64,000 nt of DNA, from the NCBI RefSeq assembly GCF_001428105.1, contig NZ_LMSJ01000034.1, positions 254,832-318,831 of the forward strand. Direction: 5' to 3'. This document shows positions 28,080 through 35,978 of this stretch, piece by piece (the first letter of the stretch is position 1; each line of letters begins with the position of its first letter). The position numbers and the translations under genes were made by a program. The notes below the pieces were generated by a model. It saw nothing but the letters and a program-made list of their open reading frames with translations, searched no databases and had not been told where the DNA came from. Source of the stretch: Paenibacillus sp. Soil766. GTDB lineage: Bacteria > Bacillota > Bacilli > Paenibacillales > NBRC-103111.

Positions 28080-28112
28080 AAAACTCCTTAATCAATAGAT
28101 TAAGGAGTTTTT
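28080..28112 (+). terminator. Terminator after the 53-residue gene
   Basis: Perfect 12-base stem AACTCCTTAATC / GATTAAGGAGTT followed by five T. Confidence 0.92.
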
Positions 28113-28177
28113 GTGTTGTCCGCTTTGTGTTACATTTAGAGTGGGAATTATATTAGAAAGTGGAGGTAGTTCGAAAC

Positions 28178-28900
28178 ATGCTACTGGAAGTTATCGCGAC
28201 TACGTTGCAAGATGCCTTAAGGGCTGAAGCTGGCGGCGCAGATCGGATTGAACTTGTTGCAGATTTGCAACAAGGGGGGTTAACGCCCGATACAGAGCTC
28301 GTTAAGCAAATTATAGCTTCCGTGCAAATACCAGTGCACGTTATGATTCGTCCGCATGCTCGCTCATTTCATATGTCTGAGGCTGATATATCAACCATGC
28401 TCGCTTCGATCCAAAGTGCGGAGCAAGCAGGTGCCAACGCTCTTGTATTCGGCATGCTGTCACCGGATTTGAAGATAGATCGCCTTCATCTTGAGATCTT
28501 GTTGGCGGCTACTACTTTACCGATTACGTTTCATCGGGCCTTCGACGAAATTAAACAACAAGCAGAAGCTTTGGCACTGCTGATGTCATATCAACAAATT
28601 CATTCCGTCCTCACATCTGGAGGCGCCGCAAGTGCACTTCATGCTGTGGAACAGATACGGTTACTAACAGCTCTTACCCGCGGTAGTCAATTAAGCGTCT
28701 TGCCAGGCGGTGGACTTACGCTTGACAGTTTGGCTTCATTTGTCCAGGCAACAGGGGTACAAAGCGTCCACCTAGGCACAGCTGTTAGAGAAAATGGAAC
28801 TGTGAGCGGGCCAGTGGAGGAAGAGAGAGTAAGACAAGCGAGAACCATATTAGATGAACTCATTCAAGAATATCCGGAGGGAGGTGGAGGTCACGAATGA
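28178..28900 (+). CDS. cutC: CutC-family protein
   Basis: TIM-barrel CutC protein, 240 residues, of the family named for copper homeostasis in E. coli, although its biochemical role is disputed. Visible family features: LLEVIATTLQDALRAEAGGADRIELVADLQQGGLTP at the N terminus, HVMIRPHARSFHMSE, ITFHRAFDEI and LTSGGAASALHAVEQI. ATG 28178 follows GGAGGTAG. Its last bases overlap the start of the next gene (ATGA), so the two are translationally coupled. Confidence 0.92.
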   Translation: MLLEVIATTLQDALRAEAGGADRIELVADLQQGGLTPDTELVKQIIASVQIPVHVMIRPHARSFHMSEADISTMLASIQSAEQAGANALVFGMLSPDLKIDRLHLEILLAATTLPITFHRAFDEIKQQAEALALLMSYQQIHSVLTSGGAASALHAVEQIRLLTALTRGSQLSVLPGGGLTLDSLASFVQATGVQSVHLGTAVRENGTVSGPVEEERVRQARTILDELIQEYPEGGGGHE

Positions 28901-29883
28901 ACATTCTGATCCTTGGCGGCACCAAATTTCTAGGTAGAGCACTGACGGAAGCGGCAATGGTCAATGGGCACGAAGTGACATTGTTCCATCGCGGTCTTCA
29001 TAATGCTGCTGCATTCCCTCAAGTACATCACATTCTAGGTGATCGTAATGGCGACCTGGCTAAACTGCAGGACAGGGAGTGGGATGCGGTAATTGATACG
29101 AGTGGTTATGAGCCGGAGTCTGTAATGGCAGCAACCGATATGTTGAAAAGACAAGCGAAGCACTACACATTCATTTCTACCATATCTGCGTATGCGGATC
29201 TAAAGCAGGTTCAATTAGATGAAACGGCAGCCGTGTTACAGCTTGAAGAGGCAGCGGATCCTGGACAGCGCTATGGGGCGCAAAAAGTGGAATGTGAAAA
29301 GGTTGTCCAAACGGCATTTTCGAATGGAGCGCTTATCATTCGTCCTGGACTCATCGTTGGGCCTTATGACGCTTCAGACCGATTCACCTACTGGCCAGCA
29401 CGGTTACGACGAGGCGGTGAGGTGTTAGTTCCGCTGCCCAAAGAGCGCAAGCTTCAATTCATTGACGTACGTGACTTAGCCTCATGGACGATAAGCTTGA
29501 TTGAACAGGGCATAACAGGAACGATTCATGCGAGTGGAAGCGATTATACGATGGAAGAGGTCGTTGAGGCATGTAGAACCAAGGACATAGAATCGACGCT
29601 TACTTGGGTGACTGAAGAGTTTTTGCTGCATCACAATGTAGGTGGTTGGATGGAGCTTCCACTGTGGCTGCCGAGCGACAGCTGGGTAGGTATGTTGCAA
29701 TTAAACAATGCGAAAGCGTTCAATTCGGGTTTAACGACGAGAGCTCTCGTTGACACGGTGAAGGATACAAGAGCATGGGATCAAAGTCGTGACCCCGATG
29801 TTAAACGGGTAGCAGGGCTGGACCCTGAGAGGGAGGAGCAACTGCTGCTGGCATGGCAGGAGTGGTTGGCTGGTCAAAAATAA
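28897..29883 (+). CDS. NAD-dependent epimerase/dehydratase-family protein
   Basis: 328-residue extended SDR. N-terminal NILILGGTKFLGRALTEAA is the Rossmann GGTxFxG motif, followed by VTLFHRG and VIDTSGYEPESV. The YGAQKVECEK segment supplies the YxxxK pair. It resembles plant CSP41-like and bacterial isoflavone-reductase-like proteins annotated only as epimerases. GGAGGGAGGTGG lies just upstream inside cutC and the start overlaps its stop. Substrate unknown. Confidence 0.85.
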   Translation: MNILILGGTKFLGRALTEAAMVNGHEVTLFHRGLHNAAAFPQVHHILGDRNGDLAKLQDREWDAVIDTSGYEPESVMAATDMLKRQAKHYTFISTISAYADLKQVQLDETAAVLQLEEAADPGQRYGAQKVECEKVVQTAFSNGALIIRPGLIVGPYDASDRFTYWPARLRRGGEVLVPLPKERKLQFIDVRDLASWTISLIEQGITGTIHASGSDYTMEEVVEACRTKDIESTLTWVTEEFLLHHNVGGWMELPLWLPSDSWVGMLQLNNAKAFNSGLTTRALVDTVKDTRAWDQSRDPDVKRVAGLDPEREEQLLLAWQEWLAGQK

Positions 29884-29970
29884 TTTGAGTTTTGTCCAAT
29901 AGGCGGATGCATAGCTGCGAGATTTTGAATATAATGTAAGAGTAAACTCTGAGAAGATGAGGTGCTGTCT

Positions 29971-30279
29971 ATGTATGATTCCACAGATATTCAAAGTAAC
30001 AAGGGAATGGCTATTCTTGCGTACATTCTATTTTTCATCCCGCTGATTGCGGCAAAGGAGTCCAAATATGCTTGGTACCATGCTAATCAAGGACTCACTT
30101 TGTTTTTGGCTTGGGTCATTGTGAATGTCGTGCTAGGTATTATCCCGTTCATTGGTTGGATTCTTCAGCCTATTGCTAACTTGGCTTTGGTGGTTTTGGC
30201 CGTGCTGGGTATTGTCGCGGCAGCGCAAGGCCAAGTTAAACCTCTTCCCATTATCGGCAGTTATACACTTCTTAAGTAG
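29971..30279 (+). CDS. DUF4870/Tic20-like membrane protein
   Basis: 102-residue integral membrane protein with three predicted helices (about 15-32, 43-65, 70-90). The SKYAWYHANQGLTLFLAW motif is the conserved element of the DUF4870/Tic20 group. ATG 29971 follows GATGAGGTG. Function not established in bacteria. Ends at a strong terminator. Confidence 0.8.
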   Translation: MYDSTDIQSNKGMAILAYILFFIPLIAAKESKYAWYHANQGLTLFLAWVIVNVVLGIIPFIGWILQPIANLALVVLAVLGIVAAAQGQVKPLPIIGSYTLLK

Positions 30280-30297
30280 TACTTACATAATAATAAG

Positions 30298-30338
30298 GGC
30301 TGACTACCGTTAGATCATCTACGGTTAGTCAGCCTTTT
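30298..30338. terminator. Terminator between the DUF4870 and MBL genes
   Basis: GGCTGACTA and CGTTAG pair with CTACG and TAGTCAGCC, followed by TTTT; probably used from both sides. Confidence 0.85.
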
Positions 30339-30345
30339 GTTATTG

Positions 30346-31104
30346 TTAAGCTTCCATAGCATTGATGATTTCAGCAATCCGTTGATTCACGTTGTCGGTG
30401 ATTAAGCCGCCGTGGTAGCAAAGCACTTTTTCAATATCGAATTGCAAAAATTTACGCAATGACTGCAAAGCCAATGGATAATCAGAGCAATAAGCAGGGA
30501 TTGGTCCTTGGAGCTGACCGTTAGCGACAACCATGGAATCCGCGGCGATTAAAGTTTTACTTTTTTTATGATAGAGACTCATATGTCCTGGCGTATGCCC
30601 AGGTGTAAGGATCACAACAATCCCGCCACATCTGTCAATCACCTGTCCATCTTCAAGAAGGGTGTTAACCGGTGCTTTAGGTGGATTCTCGAGGTTACGT
30701 CGAAATGCATCGCGCCACTCTGGGGCTGTGTCCTCAGGTAAATTCGCCATGGCGAGTTCGATAGATGCGGGTGTTATTTTAATCAACATCGTATCACCTT
30801 GAATATATGGTTTTTCCTGTTCTGTAGCAAAAACTTCAATGTACTGAGAAGATTCTTCGAGAAGTGAAGGCAAGCCTCCGATATGATCGATGTCCTGATG
30901 CGTAAGGATGACAGAATCCAAAGCTGATGCAGCAATGCCTATGTTATCAAATGACTGATGCAGGAGTGAAAGAGTGCCAGGATATCCGGTATCCACGAGA
31001 ATAGCGCCATGCTCATCTTCAATTAGTGCAGGGTGTATGACATTGGGTCGGCCCATGATGGTGACAGATAATTCAAGCGAATAAAGTCCTTCTGAAATTT
31101 GCAT
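30346..31104 (-). CDS. MBL-fold metallo-hydrolase
   Basis: 252-residue metallo-beta-lactamase-fold hydrolase. Metal ligands: the LTHQDIDHIGGLPS motif (H-x-D-x-D-H variant), PGHTPGHMSLYH, AADSMVV and a C-terminal LCYHGGLI. This arrangement is that of the general YqgX/glyoxalase II-like group; substrate unknown. Reverse-strand ATG has GGAGGG upstream, and a good promoter is visible. Confidence 0.88.
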   Translation of the reverse strand: MQISEGLYSLELSVTIMGRPNVIHPALIEDEHGAILVDTGYPGTLSLLHQSFDNIGIAASALDSVILTHQDIDHIGGLPSLLEESSQYIEVFATEQEKPYIQGDTMLIKITPASIELAMANLPEDTAPEWRDAFRRNLENPPKAPVNTLLEDGQVIDRCGGIVVILTPGHTPGHMSLYHKKSKTLIAADSMVVANGQLQGPIPAYCSDYPLALQSLRKFLQFDIEKVLCYHGGLITDNVNQRIAEIINAMEA

Positions 31105-31151
31105 GCGGAACCCTCCAAATTGGAATGATAAGTGTGATAAGGCATGGAAAT

Positions 31152-31180
31152 ATCATATCCACTGGGTTGTTTTGTGTCAA
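31152..31180 (-). promoter_or_regulatory. Sigma-A promoter of the MBL hydrolase gene
   Basis: On the reverse strand TTGACA (31180-31175), 17-base spacer, TATGAT (31157-31152), about 50 bases from the start. An AT-only palindrome ATAAAATATTTTAT lies immediately upstream (about 31181-31194). Confidence 0.8.
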
Positions 31181-31354
31181 TAAAATATTTTATTATAACA
31201 CATTAATGGCGAAAAGTCAATGATAAATTCAAAATCAATATGAACCTATATAATTTTGTCCAAATTTTGATCATCGTGTGAATAAAATATGAACAAAAAC
31301 AGATTTTTGTGTTATACTAGTTTTAAAGCACTTACATTTAAGTCAGGAGTTGTG

Positions 31355-31621
31355 ATGATAATGTCAAATAGAGCCGTGTCCGTAAATTCCGTAGAGCGTG
31401 TTGAACGAGATGTGATGCCGTTAGTGAAATTAATGACTTTTGCTGCGTGGGCGTTGCTTGCTATAGGTTTAGTACTTAGCTTGTTTAGTTTAGAAAGCTT
31501 CAGCGATCGCAATACAACTTTAATGGTGGGTATTGGGTTCATGGTCGGTAGTGTCCATATTTACGTGATTCGTACAGCAATTCACTTGGTACATTCTCGC
31601 AATGTTTCCAAAGGTGAATGA
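31355..31621 (+). CDS. Small two-helix membrane protein
   Basis: 88-residue unrecognised protein; an N-terminal charged stretch (NRAVSVNSVERVERDVM) followed by two membrane helices (VKLMTFAAWALLAIGLVLSL and TTLMVGIGFMVGSVHIYVI). CAGGAG at 31344-31349 is five bases before ATG 31355 and eleven before ATG 31361; either could be the start. Monocistronic, ended by a perfect terminator. No function is suggested by neighbours. Confidence 0.6.
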   Translation: MIMSNRAVSVNSVERVERDVMPLVKLMTFAAWALLAIGLVLSLFSLESFSDRNTTLMVGIGFMVGSVHIYVIRTAIHLVHSRNVSKGE

Positions 31622-31648
31622 GAACAAGGGTACGAAGGAATACTATGC

Positions 31649-31682
31649 AAGCCTTTCAAGTTTACTACTTGAAAGGCTTTTT
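31649..31682 (+). terminator. Terminator after the two-helix membrane protein gene
   Basis: Perfect 13-base stem AAGCCTTTCAAGT / ACTTGAAAGGCTT followed by TTTT. Confidence 0.92.
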
Positions 31683-31853
31683 ACTGTTCATATTTTTACA
31701 GCAGAGTCAACAAACGTTCTGTGACATTTGTTTTACATTACTACGTCGAACCGTTGACGTATTTGTTAAGTTGACTTTGTGATGGTGAACTTTCATGAAC
31801 AAGATGATATGGTGATAACAGGTAGGATTTGTTGATTTGGGAGGTTAAAGTGG

Positions 31854-32819
31854 ATGAAGATGAGAAAGCTTGTACAAGCAGGAATGCTCTTCATGATGGT
31901 CGCCATCATCCTAGTACTTTCTGGCTGCAGCCAAGCTATGGTGTTGGATCCGAAAGGACCCGTTGGTGCAGAGCAGAGAGATTTAATCGTGATTGCAACT
32001 ATTTTGTGCGGGGTAATCCTCGTTCCAGTTCTTGTGCTTACGGGTTGGATTGTGTGGCGATATCGCGATAGCAAAGGCAATAAGGCATCGTATAAACCAA
32101 ATTGGTCTCACAGTACTTCACTTGAAATCGTTTGGTGGGCTGTGCCGATCATCATTATTGTCACATTGGCTGTGATTACGCTGAAGTACACGTACGCTTT
32201 GGAGCCGTCAAAACCATTGAAGTCGGATAAAGAACCGATTACTATTCAAGTAACATCACTAGATTGGAAATGGTTGTTTACCTATCCGGAGCAAGGGGTT
32301 GCTACTGTGAATTATTTGCAAATTCCAGAAGATACACCTATTAAATTCGAACTAACTTCGGATGCACCGATGAACTCATTCTGGATTCCGCAATTAGGTG
32401 GTCAAATTTATACAATGTCAGGCATGGCGATGACGCTGTATTTGCAAGCAGATGAGATCGGACATTATTTCGGTACAGGAGCGAATTTCAGTGGGGAACA
32501 TTTCGCTGACATGACGTTTGACGTGAATGCTACTTCGCGAGAAGATTTTGATGCATTTATTGCGAAGACCAAGAAAGTCCCTACGAAATTGACCAAAGAA
32601 GGCTACGATGAGTTAGCAATGCCAGGTAAATCTGGTGTGAAATATTTCTCTGAGGTTCCTGACGGACTTTTTGAACAAGTGGTAAACAAATATACGAATG
32701 GTCAGTCCGTACACAATGGTCACAGTGCTGGTCATGAGAATAAGGATACAAAGAAAGAAAGCTCCATGGACCATTCGCAAATGCAAATGGATCATAGTCA
32801 GATGAATATGTCGAAGTAG
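31854..32819 (+). CDS. qoxA: Quinol oxidase aa3 subunit II
   Basis: Subunit II of a heme-copper terminal oxidase; 321 residues. Lipoprotein signal with lipobox LVLSGC (Cys25), two membrane helices (about 40-65 and 85-108), then the cupredoxin domain (ITIQVTSLDWKWLFTYPEQG ... NSFWIPQLGGQIYTMSGMAMTLYL). The CuA cysteine ligands of cytochrome c oxidases are absent, so electrons come from quinol. The C terminus is unusual: a His/Met-rich tail with two MDHSQM repeats (residues about 302-316), a motif known from copper-binding proteins. ATG 31854 follows GGGAGG. First of qoxABCD. Confidence 0.93.
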   Translation: MKMRKLVQAGMLFMMVAIILVLSGCSQAMVLDPKGPVGAEQRDLIVIATILCGVILVPVLVLTGWIVWRYRDSKGNKASYKPNWSHSTSLEIVWWAVPIIIIVTLAVITLKYTYALEPSKPLKSDKEPITIQVTSLDWKWLFTYPEQGVATVNYLQIPEDTPIKFELTSDAPMNSFWIPQLGGQIYTMSGMAMTLYLQADEIGHYFGTGANFSGEHFADMTFDVNATSREDFDAFIAKTKKVPTKLTKEGYDELAMPGKSGVKYFSEVPDGLFEQVVNKYTNGQSVHNGHSAGHENKDTKKESSMDHSQMQMDHSQMNMSK

Positions 32820-32859
32820 TTGGATATAGATTAAAGTTTCATGAAAGGGAGATCTGCTC

Positions 32860-34830
32860 ATGCTGGATAAAATAAAAGAATTTGCATCCGAGTTTTTCGT
32901 AACGGGCGATCCAATGATTCTGGGAGCTCAAGTTAGTATTGGGCTCTCATTAGTAGCCATGGTATTCGTGCTCACCTTCTTCAGAAAATGGGGGTGGCTC
33001 TGGCGCGAATGGTTGACAAGTGTTGATCATAAACGAATCGGCATCATGTACATCATCTGTTCAATTCTGATGTTATTCCGAGGTGGTGTGGATGCGCTTC
33101 TCATGCGCGTACAGCTCGCCATTCCGGATAGTCAGTTCTTGCAGCCTGATCATTATAATCAAATTTTCACAACACATGGCGTTATCATGATTCTATTCAT
33201 GGCGATGCCGCTTATGTTCGGGTTATTTAACATTATCGTTCCCTTACAAATTGGAGCACGCGATGTCGCATATCCATTCTTGAACTCACTAAGCTTCTGG
33301 ATGTTCTTCTGGGGCGCTATGTTATTCAACGTTTCCTTCGTGATCGGCGGTTCACCAGATGCAGGTTGGTTAAGCTATCCACCGCTCTCGGAATTGTCGC
33401 ATAGCCCAGGTGTTGGACAGAACTTCTATATTTGGGGTATTCAAATTTCCGGTATCGGAAGCTTGGCAACGGGGATTAACTTCATCGTAACGATTTTGAA
33501 AATGCGTACACCAGGCATGAAGTTGATGAATATGCCGATGTTTACCTGGTCCGTTTTTTCTAGCTGTGTAATTATTATTTTTGCATTTCCGATCTTAACC
33601 GTTACACTTGCTCTCCTTTTCCTAGATCGCTTCTTAGGTGCGCACTTCTTCACTTTAGACGGCGGCGGAAATCCGATGATGTATATCAACTTAATATGGA
33701 TGTGGGGGCATCCTGAGGTTTATATTGTGGTTCTGCCCGCATTCGGTATTTTCTCGGAAATTGTGGCAACTTTCTCGAAGAAGAAACTATTCGGCTACAA
33801 ATCAATGGTCTTCGCCATGCTGATTATCAGCTTATTGTCCTTCTTCACATGGGCACATCACTTCTTCACGATGGGTTCTGGCGCAGATGTGAATGCCTTC
33901 TTCGCCATCAGTACGATGCTAATTGCTATACCTACCGGGGCCAAAGTCTTTAACTGGTTGTTCACCATGTTCAGGGGTAAAATTCGTTTCACAACACCGA
34001 TGTTATGGACGATTGCTTTTATTCCATGTTTCGTTGTTGGGGGGATGACTGGGGTCTTGCTATCTGTAGCGCCTGCTGATTTCCAGTTCCACAATAGTTA
34101 CTTCCTGATTGCACATTTCCATCAAGTATTAATCGGCGGTGTCGCCTTCGGTTATTTTGCAGGTCTCTATTACTGGTGGCCGAAGATGTTCGGCTTTAAG
34201 CTCAATGAACACTTGGGCAAATGGGCATTCTGGTTGTGGAACATTGGCTTCTATGTCTGTTTCATGCCGCAATATTTCCTTGGATTAGACGGTATGACTC
34301 GTCGTACGTACACTTATAGCTGGGATATGGGCTGGGGACCGCTAAACGTCGTTTCTACTGTCGGCGGCTTCTTAATGGGGATAGCTTTCTTATTCCAAGT
34401 TTGGCAAATCGCGCACTCCATTAAATTCATTAAAGAGCACAAAGTGTCTGGGGATCCTTGGGATGGTCGGACATTGGAATGGTCGATTGCTTCACCTGCT
34501 CCGATCTACAATTTTGCCGTGCTTCCTAAAGCGGATGTTGCTGATTCTTGGTGGGAAGAGAAACAAGGTACAGTTAAAAAGCAACCCGTACCAACCAGCT
34601 ATGAACCGATTCATATGCCAAAAAATTCGTCGATTCCATTCATCATGTCGACGCTGTGGTTCTTCGCGGGCTTCGGTTTCGTCTGGGATTGGATGTGGCT
34701 CACGATTCCATCCTTAATCGGTGTTGCCATCTGTATGATAGCTCGTTCGTTCAGTTATGATACAGATTACTATATTCCAGCGGATGAAGTGAAAGCCACG
34801 GAAGACGCATGGAAAGGAGTGAAGGTGTAA
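32860..34830 (+). CDS. qoxB: Quinol oxidase aa3 subunit I
   Basis: Catalytic heme-copper subunit, 656 residues with about 14-15 membrane helices. The heme ligand regions FTTHGVIMILFMAMP, the CuB/tyrosine segment WMWGHPEVYIVVLPAFGIFSEIV, the HH pair in TWAHHFFTMGSGADVNAFF and the heme a3/a ligands in NSYFLIAHFHQVLIGG are all visible. Length with an N-terminal extra helix matches QoxB. Ribosome site AAAGGGAG precedes ATG 32860. Its stop overlaps the qoxC start by one base (TAATG). Confidence 0.96.
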   Translation: MLDKIKEFASEFFVTGDPMILGAQVSIGLSLVAMVFVLTFFRKWGWLWREWLTSVDHKRIGIMYIICSILMLFRGGVDALLMRVQLAIPDSQFLQPDHYNQIFTTHGVIMILFMAMPLMFGLFNIIVPLQIGARDVAYPFLNSLSFWMFFWGAMLFNVSFVIGGSPDAGWLSYPPLSELSHSPGVGQNFYIWGIQISGIGSLATGINFIVTILKMRTPGMKLMNMPMFTWSVFSSCVIIIFAFPILTVTLALLFLDRFLGAHFFTLDGGGNPMMYINLIWMWGHPEVYIVVLPAFGIFSEIVATFSKKKLFGYKSMVFAMLIISLLSFFTWAHHFFTMGSGADVNAFFAISTMLIAIPTGAKVFNWLFTMFRGKIRFTTPMLWTIAFIPCFVVGGMTGVLLSVAPADFQFHNSYFLIAHFHQVLIGGVAFGYFAGLYYWWPKMFGFKLNEHLGKWAFWLWNIGFYVCFMPQYFLGLDGMTRRTYTYSWDMGWGPLNVVSTVGGFLMGIAFLFQVWQIAHSIKFIKEHKVSGDPWDGRTLEWSIASPAPIYNFAVLPKADVADSWWEEKQGTVKKQPVPTSYEPIHMPKNSSIPFIMSTLWFFAGFGFVWDWMWLTIPSLIGVAICMIARSFSYDTDYYIPADEVKATEDAWKGVKV

Positions 34831-35444
34831 TGGCGCACACAGCTGCACATAGTAGTCATGGTCATGAACACGATCATGAACATGATCACGAATCGCTCAA
34901 AACGTTCGGATTCTGGATATTTCTAATCACAGACGTTATCTTATTCGGTTCATTATTTGCTACCTATATCGTCCTTCACCAGAATACGAATGGAGGACCA
35001 ACACCGGAAGAATTATTCAAAATGCCGGGCATTATCGCAGAAACCTTCATCTTGCTGACAAGCAGCTTTACGAGTGGATTAGCTTTGCTTGGTATGCATA
35101 AAGGGAACATGAAACAATTGATCGGCTGGTTGATAGTAACCGTGTTATTAGGGGCTTCTTTCATTGGGTTGGAGCTCTCAGAATTCATTACCATGGTTAA
35201 TCATGAAGGAGCAACAATCTCCACAAGTGCCTTTTTATCTGCATTCTTCACTTTGGTAGGTACACACGGATTACACGTTTCCGTTGGTCTTATTTGGATG
35301 ATTGGATTGATCTTTCAATTGAAACGCCGCGGTATCACGACGGTAACAAAACGTAAAGTTACGATCATTTCCTTGTACTGGCATTTCTTGGACGTCGTGT
35401 GGATCTTCGTATTTACGGTTGTCTACCTCATGGGGGTGATGTAA
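34830..35444 (+). CDS. qoxC: Quinol oxidase aa3 subunit III
   Basis: 204-residue membrane subunit with five helices; matches the quinol-oxidase subunit III family (FGFWIFLITDVILFGSLFATYIVLH, GTHGLHVSVGLIWMIGL, SLYWHFLDVVWIFVFTVVYLMG). The first 24 residues are His-rich (HSSHGHEHDHEHDHE), beyond the usual start. ATG 34830 is used because GAAGGTG precedes it and it overlaps the qoxB stop; an earlier in-frame ATG at 34809 lies inside qoxB. Confidence 0.94.
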   Translation: MAHTAAHSSHGHEHDHEHDHESLKTFGFWIFLITDVILFGSLFATYIVLHQNTNGGPTPEELFKMPGIIAETFILLTSSFTSGLALLGMHKGNMKQLIGWLIVTVLLGASFIGLELSEFITMVNHEGATISTSAFLSAFFTLVGTHGLHVSVGLIWMIGLIFQLKRRGITTVTKRKVTIISLYWHFLDVVWIFVFTVVYLMGVM

Positions 35445-35774
35445 GTGAGCAAACCGCATACAGAATCTCATAACAATCATGAATCTCATGGATCATTGAA
35501 ATCGTATATCATCGGTTTTGCGTTATCGATCCTTTTGACCATCATTCCACTTGTTGTTGTAATGAACGATATGCTTGGAAGAACAGGTACATTGTTTTTA
35601 ATCTTACTCATGGCCGTTCTCCAATTTGCTGTTCAGTTGTTCTTCTTCATGCATGTCAAAGAAGGCGAGAATGCACGGTGGAATATTATGGCGCTGCTAT
35701 TTGGATTAGTAATTCTAGTAACCATCGTAGGCGGTTCTATCTGGATCATGACCTATAACACAGTAGCCCATTAA
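35445..35774 (+). CDS. qoxD: Quinol oxidase aa3 subunit IV
   Basis: 109-residue subunit with three membrane helices (SYIIGFALSILLTIIPLVVVM, GTLFLILLMAVLQFAVQLFFFMHV, NIMALLFGLVILVTIVGGSIWIM), the CyoD/QoxD fold. N terminus again His-rich (KPHTESHNNHESHG). GTG start directly follows the qoxC stop; the site GGGGGTGATG lies within qoxC. Completes the oxidase operon. Confidence 0.93.
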   Translation: MSKPHTESHNNHESHGSLKSYIIGFALSILLTIIPLVVVMNDMLGRTGTLFLILLMAVLQFAVQLFFFMHVKEGENARWNIMALLFGLVILVTIVGGSIWIMTYNTVAH

Positions 35775-35793
35775 GTATAAATAGCATAAAATA

Positions 35794-35838
35794 GAAGACG
35801 TTCTTTGCCTTATTATAGGGGCTGAGGGCGTCTTTTTT
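35794..35838 (+). terminator. Terminator of the qox operon
   Basis: GAAGACG / CGTCTTT stem with an inner GCC / GGGC pairing and a run of six T. Confidence 0.78.
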
Positions 35839-35898
35839 CAGTTGATGGCGATCGTCGATTGGGATGTCGTAAAAAGGGTTGTCTTTCTATTTCGCGCA

Positions 35899-35932
35899 TG
35901 ATACATTATGTATCAGAGATACTTAATGTATC
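35899..35932. promoter_or_regulatory. Tandem palindromes upstream of the L,D-transpeptidase gene (candidate operators)
   Basis: A perfect 17-base palindrome TGATACATTATGTATCA (35899-35915) is followed three bases later by a near copy GATACTTAATGTATC (35918-35932). The centre-to-centre distance of 18 bases is close to two helical turns, as expected for cooperative dimers. They lie 47-80 bases before the start codon at 35979. The cognate regulator is not visible in the window. Confidence 0.6.
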
Positions 35933-35978
35933 ATTCAACTTGTGTGACAAGCTAAATTTATGAACGGAGAGGAGCCAC

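Noticed and set aside
31790-31850. Sigma-A promoter for qoxA
   Set aside because: TTGACT and TTGACG elements are present upstream (about 31750-31780) but none has a -10 at proper spacing that I could defend.
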